NCBI GenBank assembly: GCA_030536755.1 | Contig: JAUNPJ010000010.1 | Span: 1-64,000 of the forward strand | Origin: Eubacteriales bacterium | Lineage (GTDB): Bacteria; Bacillota; Clostridia; Lachnospirales; Lachnospiraceae | DNA: 64,000 nt | Direction: 5' to 3' | Part shown: piece after piece, positions 22,702 through 30,242 of the stretch | Numbering within the stretch: position 1 is the first letter of the stretch | Layout of the letters: the number at the start of each line of letters is the position of its first letter | Notes under the pieces: model-generated | What the model saw: only the letters and a program-made list of their open reading frames with translations | What the model was told of the DNA's origin: nothing | Databases searched by the model: none | Translations under genes and position numbers: made by a program

Positions 22702-23503
22702 GAAGCCAGCGGGAAACCTCGACCCTAAGCATCCACAAAGAAAGTTCTATTACTGCTATGAATGTGGTGAGCCATTTTGGAAACCGGATGCTTTTAGAAA
22801 AATATACTGCTGCCCCAAATGTCAGAGAGCAGCATACGCTAAAGCACATCCGAAAAAGGAGAAAGCACCGAGAGCATTGCTAAAGAAGAAGTGCGAATGG
22901 TGCGGTGAGACTTTTGAAACAGAGTATTCAACTAAGAAGTATTGCAGCAAAGAATGCGGATACCAAGCAAACCTAAAGAAGAAAAGAGAACAGTGGGCAG
23001 ATGCCTACATTTCCAAGACACGGGTATGCAAAGAATGCGGTACAGAGTTTATGACCGAGTGTGGAGATAAACATTCTGTTTTTTGCTGCAAAGCTTGTGC
23101 TGATAAACATGAGCGACGGGCTGAACACAAAACCGAACGCCACCGCATTTATATGCGGGGACTAAAAAAGCAGAGAAAGCAGCAGGTTGCAAGGACAGAT
23201 GCAGGAGATGTTGACTTCAACAGCTTGTTCGAAAGGGACAACGGCATCTGTCAAATCTGTGGAATGGATGTTCACTGGGTAAAACATATCGACAACAACT
23301 GGGATGGAACGATTGACCACATCGTTTCGCTTTCGCTTGGCGGTGAGCATTCAATGGATAACTGTCAGTTGGCACATAGAGTATGCAACTCTATTAAGCT
23401 GAAAGCTACGGCTGACTTTTCTATCAATTGGGAAGAGAAATCGAAAGAGAACAACTACTGGAGAAAAAAGTATGAGGACTACAAGGCACTGATGAGCACG
23501 TAG
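22691..23503 (+). CDS. HNH endonuclease with several zinc ribbons
   Basis: 270 residues from the ATG at 22691 (AAAGGAGGCAGCCCCC). Three zinc-ribbon-like units come first (CYECGEPF...CCPKC, CEWCGETF...YCSKECG, CKECGTEF...FCCKAC), then a basic helix, then an HNH domain (CQICGMDV, GTIDHIVSLSLGGEHSMDN, VCNSIK). It overlaps the first HNH gene by 11 bases. It could be a second packaging nuclease or a free-standing homing nuclease; the zinc array suggests sequence-specific DNA binding. Confidence 0.85.
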   Translation: MINEKPAGNLDPKHPQRKFYYCYECGEPFWKPDAFRKIYCCPKCQRAAYAKAHPKKEKAPRALLKKKCEWCGETFETEYSTKKYCSKECGYQANLKKKREQWADAYISKTRVCKECGTEFMTECGDKHSVFCCKACADKHERRAEHKTERHRIYMRGLKKQRKQQVARTDAGDVDFNSLFERDNGICQICGMDVHWVKHIDNNWDGTIDHIVSLSLGGEHSMDNCQLAHRVCNSIKLKATADFSINWEEKSKENNYWRKKYEDYKALMST

Positions 23504-23636
23504 GCCGCCAGGCCCGGTCTGAATCTCTACGGTTTGCCCTGCCGGGCAACGGTGCCGCCCTCAAACACGAAAAAACGGCGAATTTGAACGGGGTATTACC
23601 CGGCGGTTTGAAAAATATGAAAGCGAGGTGCCGAAA
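23504..23636. other. GC-rich gap before the terminase small subunit, candidate cos region
   Basis: About 130 bp, GC-rich, with an inverted repeat TTGCCC-TGCC-GGGCAA (23534-23549) and CCCGGCGG-type sequence near 23600. In HK97-like phages with an HNH gene upstream of terS, the cos site usually lies in this gap. The location supports it; the sequence alone does not prove it. Confidence 0.35.
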
Positions 23637-24191
23637 ATGGCAAAAGACGGAACTGCCAGAGGCTCAAATATAAAAGTCGGTGCCGGACGCAAGCCGAAAG
23701 GATTAGCTGAGAAACTTGCAGATGGTAATCCTGGAGGACGTAAGCTGACAGTCATCGACTTGCCGGAGGCAACAGACCTGGAAGGTTCAGCAGTACCCGA
23801 ACCAAGTTCCTATCTGAGAACGAAGCAGAAAGCTGGCGGCGAATTTGATCCTATCCAAATTTACACGAATACATGGCTATGGCTGCAGGACTGCGGATGC
23901 GACAAGCTGATCAGCAAACAGCTGGTGGAGCAGTATGCAATGTCGGTATCCAGACTGGTACAGTGCGAGGAAGCAATCTCTGAGTACGGTTTCCTTTCAA
24001 AGCATCCGACCACCGGGGCGGCTTGTGCATCACCTTTTGTTGCTATGGCTCAAAATTATCAGAAACAGGTCAATGCGATCTGGTATCAAATCTATCAAGT
24101 AGTCAGAGAAAACTGCTCGGTTGATTTCAAGGGAGCAACGCCGCAGGACGATGTGATGGAAATGCTCCTGCGCAGCAAAAACGGAAAATGA
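23637..24191 (+). CDS. terS: Terminase small subunit (P27 family)
   Basis: 184 residues. KVGAGRKPKGLAEKLADGNPGG is the P27-family opening, followed by helical DNA-binding and oligomerisation segments (KLISKQLVEQYAMSVSRLVQCEEAI). It recognises phage DNA for packaging. The ATG at 23637 is preceded by AAAGCGAGGTGCCGAAA. The large subunit is 6 kb away at 30243, an unusually wide separation filled with methyltransferase and amidoligase genes. Confidence 0.88.
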   Translation: MAKDGTARGSNIKVGAGRKPKGLAEKLADGNPGGRKLTVIDLPEATDLEGSAVPEPSSYLRTKQKAGGEFDPIQIYTNTWLWLQDCGCDKLISKQLVEQYAMSVSRLVQCEEAISEYGFLSKHPTTGAACASPFVAMAQNYQKQVNAIWYQIYQVVRENCSVDFKGATPQDDVMEMLLRSKNGK

Positions 24192-24205
24192 CAAGGAGGG
24201 CGGCT

Positions 24206-25465
24206 ATGAAAACGACCACACAGATGGAGCTGGTCTCCATCAGCAAACTAATACCTTACATCAATAACGCTCGAACTCACTCCGCTGAACAGGTCAATAA
24301 ACTTCGTTCCAGCCTGAGAGAGTTCGGGTTTATCAATCCTGTCATTGTAGACAGAGATTTGAATGTGATTGCCGGACACGGCAGAATCCTTGCGGCTCGT
24401 GAGGAAGGCATCAAGGAAGTGCCTTGTGTCTATGTGGACTATCTGACCGAAGCCCAGAAGAAAGCATACATCCTGGCTGACAACCGTATGGCTATGGATG
24501 CCGGGTGGGATGAAGAACTGTTGCGAGTGGAGATCGAGGCTTTGCAGGTAGAGGCATTTGATGTATCTCTGACGGGCTTTGACGAACAGGAGATCACCGA
24601 TCTGTTTAAGGAGGAGAATGATACTGGAGCGGAAGATGATGATTTTGATTTGTCTGCTGCTCTGGAAAAAGCCTCCTTTGTCGAGCGGGGTGATATCTGG
24701 ACTGTAGGCAGACACCGACTGATGTGCGGTGATGCCACCTCCGCAGAGGACGTATCAAAGTTGATGGATGGCCGGAAAGCTAACCTCATTCTGACCGATC
24801 CTCCGTATGGAGTTTCCTTCCAGAGTTCGGACGGACTTTCCATCCAGAACGATTCTATCAAGGGCGAGGAGTTCTACCAGTTCCTGCTCTCTGCCATGAA
24901 GAACATGGCTGACCATCTGGAAAAGGGCGGTGCGGCTTATGTGTTCCATGCAGATACGGAAGGTCTGAACTTCCGCAGGGCATTTGTGGATGCCGGATTT
25001 CACCTTGCCGGGTGCTGTATCTGGGTGAAGAACTCCCTGGTGCTTGGCCGCTCGGATTATCAGTGGCAGCACGAGCCTGTGCTGTACGGCTTCCTTCAGA
25101 ATGGAAAGCACCCCTGGTACTCCGATCGTAAGCAGACCACCATCTGGAATTTTGATAAGCCGAAACGCAACAAGAATCACCCGACTTCCAAGCCGCTTGA
25201 CCTTCTTGCGTATCCCATCGGCAATTCCACGCAGATGAATGCCGTTGTGATCGATACCTTCGGTGGCAGTGGCAGTACCCTGATGGCCTGTGAGCAGACC
25301 GGGCGTATCTGCTGCACGATGGAACTGGATGAAAAATACGCATCCGTGATCCTTCGAAGATATGTGGAGGACGGCGGCAGCCCAGACGATGTGTATGTGG
25401 AAAGAAACGGAGAGAAGTTCATGTACTCCGACCTGGTAAAGCAGGTGGAGGGAATCAATGGATAA
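24206..25465 (+). CDS. DNA methyltransferase (N6-A or N4-C) with ParB-like N-terminus
   Basis: 419 residues from the ATG at 24206 (AAGGAGGGCGGCT); an ATG at 24188 in the same frame lacks spacing for it. Residues 1-95 are a ParB/Srx-like nuclease-fold domain (LIPYINNARTHS, VIAGHGRILAAREEG). Then a beta-class amino-methyltransferase with motif IV TDPPYGV and motif I VIDTFGGSGSTLMA. This pairing is common in phages and modifies DNA using S-adenosylmethionine, probably to protect the phage genome. It overlaps the next methyltransferase gene by 8 bases. Confidence 0.9.
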   Translation: MKTTTQMELVSISKLIPYINNARTHSAEQVNKLRSSLREFGFINPVIVDRDLNVIAGHGRILAAREEGIKEVPCVYVDYLTEAQKKAYILADNRMAMDAGWDEELLRVEIEALQVEAFDVSLTGFDEQEITDLFKEENDTGAEDDDFDLSAALEKASFVERGDIWTVGRHRLMCGDATSAEDVSKLMDGRKANLILTDPPYGVSFQSSDGLSIQNDSIKGEEFYQFLLSAMKNMADHLEKGGAAYVFHADTEGLNFRRAFVDAGFHLAGCCIWVKNSLVLGRSDYQWQHEPVLYGFLQNGKHPWYSDRKQTTIWNFDKPKRNKNHPTSKPLDLLAYPIGNSTQMNAVVIDTFGGSGSTLMACEQTGRICCTMELDEKYASVILRRYVEDGGSPDDVYVERNGEKFMYSDLVKQVEGING

Positions 25466-27248
25466 GCAGAACAATCTGACCCTCGGCAGCCTGTTTGACG
25501 GCTCCGGGGGTTTTCCTTTGGGCGGACTGCTTGCCGGGATCACGCCAGTTTGGAGTTCGGAGATCGAGCCGTTCCCGGTGCGTGTGACCACAAAGCGTTT
25601 CCCCCACATGAAACATTACGGCGATATCTCCGTGCTGAACGGTGCCGAGCTTCCTCCGGTGGATATCATCACGTTCGGAAGTCCCTGCCAGGATATGTCT
25701 GTGGCAGGCAAGCGGAGCGGTCTGGATGGCAGCCGTTCCTCCCTGTTTTATGAGGCCATCCGAATCATCAAAGAAATGCGAGGTGCTACCGATGGAAAAT
25801 ATCCGAGATACATTGTCTGGGAAAATGTCCCCGGTGCGTTCTCCTCAAACAAAGGACAGGACTTCCGGGCAGTCCTCGAAGAGGTCTGCAAAGTCAAAGA
25901 TGCCGAAGTGTCAATACCTTTCCCTGGAAAGTGGGAGAACGCAGGAAGAATCATGGGAAACGGCTACTCAGTTGCGTGGCGGCAGTTTGACGCTCAGTTT
26001 TGGGGAGTACCCCAACGCCGAAAACGTATCTACCTTGTCGCAGATTTTGCAGGTGGGGGTGCCGGAAAAATACTATTTGAGTCAGAAGGCCTGTCTGGGT
26101 ATTCTGCGGAGGGCTTCCGCTCGTGGCAAACAGCTGCCGGAACTTCTGCGGAAGGCTCTGGAGAAACAGGCAGCTACAGCGTAGACGGATACAATTCCTC
26201 CGTTGATGAAGTGGCTGCGACCCTGGGCGTGAACTGTGGGATGTCCACCGGAAGAAACGGAGTCATGGTCCTAAATGACCAGGGCGGTAACCGGATGGAT
26301 GTGACGGAGGATATGACCTGTACCCTCCGTGCAGAATCCCATCATCCTCCGCTTGTATTCGAGAACCATTCACAAGACAGCCGATACACCGGCCCCCAGG
26401 ATACGGTGCAGACGATCCTTTCCACTTTTGGAACCGGCGGCAATAACCAGCCGTTTGTTCTGGAAACTCCCAAGACTCTGAAAATCCGCTCCGGCTGTGA
26501 GGGAGGCGGGAAAGGCGCTCTCATCCAGGATGACCTGTCAGCCACACTTGGCTGCAACAATGACCAGACGCTGTTTGTGCCGAAGGCATACGGCATCTGC
26601 TCAAAGGGCAGCAACTCCATGATGTCGGATAATCCCCACAGTGGTTTTTATGAAGCAGATACCTCAAGATGCCTTGATGCCAACGGCGGCGATCCCTCCT
26701 GCAATCAGGGTGGTATTGCTGTGGTGGCTATCGAGGGCAACGGCTCCCGTCCATCCCATCGAGGTGATGGCTACAAGGAAACCGATGCGATGTATACGCT
26801 GAATGCTACCGAGCAGCATGGGGTTGCATATTCATCCTCCAAGGCATCCTTCTTCACTTCTGCGGAAAAGGAACTGGCAAATACCCTGGTGGCTACGGAC
26901 TATAAAGACCCTCCCATTGTAAATGATGAGGACGATGCGGATTACATCGTCAGAAGGCTGACTCCCACGGAGTGCGCCAGACTGCAGGGGTTCCCGGATT
27001 GGTGGTGCGATGATCTCGCAACACAGGAACCGACACAGGCAGACATAGATTACTGGAAAGAGGTCTTTGAGACACACCGAAAGGTGATGGGGACAGCTTC
27101 CAAGCCGAAGTCTGAAAGCCAGATCATCAAATGGCTGAAGAACCCTCATTCTGATTCCGCAGAATACAAAATGTGGGGCAACGGCGTGGCATTGCCAAAT
27201 GTTCTCTTTGTCCTTTCCGGTATCGTCTGGGCATCCGGACAGGAGTAA
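25458..27248 (+). CDS. C5-cytosine DNA methyltransferase with repeated recognition region
   Basis: 596 residues, longer than usual (330-450). Motifs: I SLFDGSGGFPLGG, IV TFGSPCQDMSVAG (catalytic Cys), VI WENVPG, VIII QRRKRIYLVADF, IX RRLTPTECARLQGFP, X MWGNGVALP. The extra length lies between VIII and IX, where about six short units recur (AATLGVNCG, CTLRAESHHPPLV, TILSTFGTGGNNQPFV, ATLGCNNDQTLFV, CLDANGGDP, TLNATEQHGVAY, NTLVATDYKDPPIV). That region sets target specificity. All catalytic residues are present. Confidence 0.92.
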   Translation: MDKQNNLTLGSLFDGSGGFPLGGLLAGITPVWSSEIEPFPVRVTTKRFPHMKHYGDISVLNGAELPPVDIITFGSPCQDMSVAGKRSGLDGSRSSLFYEAIRIIKEMRGATDGKYPRYIVWENVPGAFSSNKGQDFRAVLEEVCKVKDAEVSIPFPGKWENAGRIMGNGYSVAWRQFDAQFWGVPQRRKRIYLVADFAGGGAGKILFESEGLSGYSAEGFRSWQTAAGTSAEGSGETGSYSVDGYNSSVDEVAATLGVNCGMSTGRNGVMVLNDQGGNRMDVTEDMTCTLRAESHHPPLVFENHSQDSRYTGPQDTVQTILSTFGTGGNNQPFVLETPKTLKIRSGCEGGGKGALIQDDLSATLGCNNDQTLFVPKAYGICSKGSNSMMSDNPHSGFYEADTSRCLDANGGDPSCNQGGIAVVAIEGNGSRPSHRGDGYKETDAMYTLNATEQHGVAYSSSKASFFTSAEKELANTLVATDYKDPPIVNDEDDADYIVRRLTPTECARLQGFPDWWCDDLATQEPTQADIDYWKEVFETHRKVMGTASKPKSESQIIKWLKNPHSDSAEYKMWGNGVALPNVLFVLSGIVWASGQE

Positions 27249-27312
27249 CTCCTGCCCAGTAATGCACAAAGAATCGGTTGAAATATTGTTGCATTTACAG
27301 CTGCGAATTATG

Positions 27313-27341
27313 TTGCTATTCCTCCGAATGTACGGGAATAT
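27313..27341 (+). promoter_or_regulatory. Promoter with TTGCTATT and TACGGGAATAT elements
   Basis: TTGCTA, 17 bases, GAATAT upstream of the gene at 27389. The spacer ends GTACGG. The same arrangement precedes the amidoligase gene (28403-28431) and, less exactly, the gene at 53363. Confidence 0.55.
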
Positions 27342-27388
27342 GTGTCACACAAAGGGGCAATGACCCCACAGAATAGGAGGAAAACAGC

Positions 27389-28102
27389 ATGATTTTACAT
27401 TTTAATGTAACAGGAGAACGTAGGAAGGAACTGGTTAAGGCCATTGAGAACAGCCTGGGCGTCAAAGCTAAGTACCTTGGAATGCCAAGTGCAGCCTACC
27501 AGATTGGAGAATACACGGTAACCAGGGATGGTGCCTTGACCTGGGGTGACATGGTCGATGCTGACCCGGCTGCCTTGGAGCAGACAAGCAGCATGATTGA
27601 TGCCTGCGTGATGGCAGGATTTGAGCCGGAAGAGTGGGATTCTTGCAGAGAGCAGGAAACCGCAGAGATGGTTGGAAACGAAGATTTGAGCCTGACGGTG
27701 GAGATGCCGAGAGAGCAGTTCACTGAAAGCCAGCTTGAGAACCTTCGGAAGTTGGTAGCTGCAAAAGCACCCCTTCTCAAAGAAGCCCTGGCGGTCAAGG
27801 AACTGCCGATCATCGTCACGGACGAGAAAGTATCCTTCCCCTGGTTCAAGGATGATTTGGATGCAGATGCGTGTGCGGCCTACACCTGCCTGATCACCGC
27901 CATCTGCCGGATGGCAAAGGAAGCTAAGCGGGTCACCGCCAAGGAAAAGGAAGTCGACAATGTGAAATATGCATTTCGGTGTTTCCTTCTCCGGCTTGGT
28001 TTCATCGGTGATGAGTACAAGCAGAACCGAAAAATCCTGATGCGGAACCTTACCGGGTCTTCCGCATTCAAGAACGGCACAAAGAAAGGCGGTGAGCAGT
28101 AA
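27389..28102 (+). CDS. Phage protein sharing a C-terminal domain with the amidoligase
   Basis: 237 residues; AGGAGGAAAACAGC precedes the ATG. The N-terminus (YLGMPSAAYQIGEYTVTRDG) resembles that of the protein at 53363. The C-terminal 45 residues (KYAFRCFLLRLGFIGDEYK..., RNLTGSSAF) are shared with the amidoligase at 28477 and with 53363. Proteins like this are sometimes labelled virulence-related in clostridial genomes, without evidence. Its own promoter and close pairing with the DUF4314 gene (overlap TAATG) suggest it works with the amidoligase group. Confidence 0.68.
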   Translation: MILHFNVTGERRKELVKAIENSLGVKAKYLGMPSAAYQIGEYTVTRDGALTWGDMVDADPAALEQTSSMIDACVMAGFEPEEWDSCREQETAEMVGNEDLSLTVEMPREQFTESQLENLRKLVAAKAPLLKEALAVKELPIIVTDEKVSFPWFKDDLDADACAAYTCLITAICRMAKEAKRVTAKEKEVDNVKYAFRCFLLRLGFIGDEYKQNRKILMRNLTGSSAFKNGTKKGGEQ

Positions 28103-28323
28103 TGTTCTTTCCAGACAGAAAAATCGTGGAGCGGATCAAGAAAGAGTACCCTTCCGGCACAAGAGTGGAACTGGTCGAACTGAACGACCCTTATCGCCAC
28201 CTTCCGGCTGGACTTCAAGGTACCGTCAGCTGTGTCGATGATACCGGAACCATCCATGTGGACTGGGACAACGGCTGCCACCTTGGGGTGGTCTACGGCG
28301 AAGACAGATGCCGGAAAATCTGA
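28102..28323 (+). CDS. DUF4314 small protein
   Basis: 73 residues with the family pattern YPSGTRVELVELNDPYRHLPAGLQGTV and a VDWDNGCHLGVVYGEDRCRKI end, a small beta barrel. Function unknown; commonly found beside amidoligases in phages and mobile elements. It overlaps the preceding gene by one base. Confidence 0.85.
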   Translation: MFFPDRKIVERIKKEYPSGTRVELVELNDPYRHLPAGLQGTVSCVDDTGTIHVDWDNGCHLGVVYGEDRCRKI

Positions 28324-28336
28324 AATCCCTACTGGG

Positions 28337-28374
28337 GATACACACCATAATCTACACAATTATCGGTGTGTATC
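28337..28374 (+). repeat. Perfect 10-bp inverted repeat after DUF4314
   Basis: GATACACACC (28337-28346) and GGTGTGTATC (28365-28374) flank an 18-base loop. No T tract follows. It may be an RNA hairpin that separates transcripts or a protein site ahead of the amidoligase promoter. Confidence 0.5.
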
Positions 28375-28402
28375 TCTGGTAGATATATGCCTCCGATATG
28401 AC

Positions 28403-28431
28403 TTGCTATTTAGGCGATAGTACGGGAATAT
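28403..28431 (+). promoter_or_regulatory. Promoter of the amidoligase gene
   Basis: TTGCTA, 17 bases, GAATAT with GTACGGGAATAT at the -10 end, the same pattern as at 27313-27341. The two genes are probably controlled alike. Confidence 0.55.
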
Positions 28432-28476
28432 ACACACACCGAAAGGGAAAACAAAGAAAAAACGGAGGCAAACACC

Positions 28477-29421
28477 ATGAACGATAAACTTACCAGACAG
28501 GTTGAGGAAATGAAGAAACAGACCATCGGGGTCGAGATCGAGATGAACAACATCACCCGCGAGAAGGCAGCAAGCCTTGCCGCAGAGTTCTTTGGAACTG
28601 GCAGACACCAGTACACCGCAAGACGCAACGGTTACGAAACCTGGAGTGCTTGGGATGCAGACGGCAGGGAATGGAAATTCCAGAAGGATGTCAGCATCGC
28701 CGGACCCGACAGCCAAAAGTGCGAACTGGTCACCCCAATCCTGACCTACGCAGACATCGAGCTTCTGCAGGAACTGGTAAGAAGGCTCAGAAAAGCCGGA
28801 GCGAAGAGCGATGCCACAAGAGGATGCGGAGTTCACATCCACATCGGAGCGAAGGGGCACACACCGCAGACTTTAAGAAACCTCGCCAACATCATGGCAA
28901 GCCACGAGAGTCTTCTTACCGAGAGCCTTGCCCTTGACCATTACCGGGTTGGACGCTACTGCAGGCCAGTCGATGAGGACTTCCTCAGAGAGGTCAATCG
29001 CAAGAAACCGCAGACGATGGCAAAGCTGGCAGACATTTGGTACACCAGCCAGGGTGAAAACTACCACAGAGACCACCATTACAACGGCAGCCGTTACCAT
29101 ATGCTGAACCTCCATGCAACCTTCACCAAGGGAACGGTCGAGTTCAGACTTTTCCAGTTTGATGCCCCTGCAAACGGCAAGCGGAACGGTCTTCACGCCG
29201 GACAGCTGAAAGCCTACATTCAGCTTTGCCTCGCACTCAGCCAGATGGCAAAGGAAGTCAGAACCGCAAGCCCTAAGCCTCAGCAGAATGAGAATCCCAA
29301 ATACGCAATGAGAACCTGGCTCCTTCGCCTAGGCTTCATCGGCGAGGAATTCGCCACTGCAAGAGAAGTCCTGACCAAGAGACTCGCCGGAGACGCTTCC
29401 TTCCGGCACGGCAGAGCATAA
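28477..29421 (+). CDS. Phage amidoligase (glutamine-synthetase-like fold)
   Basis: 314 residues. Family marks: TIGVEIEMNNIT (paired acidic residues), CELVTPIL, CGVHIHIGAKGH, and LNLHATFTKGTVEFRLF (acid plus Arg). The family forms amide or peptide bonds with ATP, and Iyer and Aravind described phage members that may tag proteins or make peptides. The last 44 residues are the extra domain shared with 27389 and 53363. It is followed by a GGCT gene. AAAAACGGAGGCAAACACC precedes the ATG. Confidence 0.87.
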   Translation: MNDKLTRQVEEMKKQTIGVEIEMNNITREKAASLAAEFFGTGRHQYTARRNGYETWSAWDADGREWKFQKDVSIAGPDSQKCELVTPILTYADIELLQELVRRLRKAGAKSDATRGCGVHIHIGAKGHTPQTLRNLANIMASHESLLTESLALDHYRVGRYCRPVDEDFLREVNRKKPQTMAKLADIWYTSQGENYHRDHHYNGSRYHMLNLHATFTKGTVEFRLFQFDAPANGKRNGLHAGQLKAYIQLCLALSQMAKEVRTASPKPQQNENPKYAMRTWLLRLGFIGEEFATAREVLTKRLAGDASFRHGRA

Positions 29422-29444
29422 GGAATCAGCCTTATGCCCCCGAA

Positions 29445-29465
29445 CCCGCCACAGAGCGGGCTTTC
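29445..29465 (+). terminator. Short hairpin after the amidoligase gene
   Basis: CCCGC-CACAGA-GCGGG followed by CTTTC. A weak terminator or processing hairpin. Confidence 0.4.
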
Positions 29466-29507
29466 GGTGGTAGAAGGGTGATCCCTTCAGAAAGGATGGA
29501 CAATCAA

Positions 29508-29996
29508 ATGGACAAAAAACGATACTACCTCGCTTATGGAAGCAACCTCAACATGGAACAGATGCGTTACCGCTGCCCTGGGGCAGTTCCTCTCGGTACG
29601 GCAGAGATTAAGGATTACCGCCTGCTCTTTAAGGGCAGCCGGAGCGGCTCTTACCTTACTATTGAGAAAGCGGATGGCTACACGGTTCCTGTTGGCGTAT
29701 GGGCGGTCACCGCAGCGGACGAGGCAAGGCTCGACCGTTATGAGGGTTATCCTGCTTTCTACTATAAGACGGAAGTGGATATCACCTACACGGGATTGGT
29801 CAGCAAGAAGGTACGAAAGGTTAAAGCCTTTGTATACATCATGCATGAGGACAGGCTTTTCGGTATTCCGAGTTTTCAGTACGTGGACACCTGCCGACAG
29901 GGGTATGCGGACTTCGGTTTTGACGAGGATATCCTGGCAGACGCTTATGAGTTTTCAAAAGAGGAGGCAATGAGAAAATGGGGAATCAATTATTAA
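29508..29996 (+). CDS. Gamma-glutamylcyclotransferase-fold protein (GGCT/AIG2-like)
   Basis: 162 residues. YYLAYGSNLN is the substrate loop, and the catalytic glutamate lies in ARLDRYEGYPAFY. The enzyme class cleaves gamma-glutamyl peptides to 5-oxoproline plus an amine. The ATG at 29508 is chosen because AGGATGG sits 8 bases before it. Next to an amidoligase, a likely role is removal or editing of the amide or peptide made by it, an arrangement noted before for this family (inference here). Overlaps the next gene by 19 bases. Confidence 0.85.
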   Translation: MDKKRYYLAYGSNLNMEQMRYRCPGAVPLGTAEIKDYRLLFKGSRSGSYLTIEKADGYTVPVGVWAVTAADEARLDRYEGYPAFYYKTEVDITYTGLVSKKVRKVKAFVYIMHEDRLFGIPSFQYVDTCRQGYADFGFDEDILADAYEFSKEEAMRKWGINY

Positions 29997-30175
29997 AGGG
30001 TATCTGCCCCAAGTGTGGACTGCCTTATGAGGGCAGACCTGCACTCAGCCGGGACGATGGGAAAACACTCATCTGTCCGGACTGTGGTGTCAGAGAAGCG
30101 CTTGAGAGCATCGGTGTAGATGTAAAGGAACAGGATGAAATCCTTGCTACCATCCACCGCTGCATGGAAGAGTAA
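29978..30175 (+). CDS. Small zinc-ribbon protein
   Basis: 65 residues with CPKC and CPDC pairs (GICPKCGLPYEG..., ICPDCGVREALE) and an acidic tail. AGGAGGCAATGAGAAA precedes the ATG inside the GGCT gene. The function is unknown; such ribbons often adapt regulators or nucleases. Confidence 0.72.
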   Translation: MGNQLLKGICPKCGLPYEGRPALSRDDGKTLICPDCGVREALESIGVDVKEQDEILATIHRCMEE

Positions 30176-30242
30176 TTCAAGAAAACAGACTATGAGAGGG
30201 AGCCAATTAGGCTCCTTCTTTCGTTGTGCCGGAGGTGACTAT

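Noticed and set aside
25642..26184. 180-codon rightward frame inside the cytosine methyltransferase
   Set aside because: Lies wholly within an intact gene in another frame; low-complexity Ser/Arg-rich product without a ribosome binding site.
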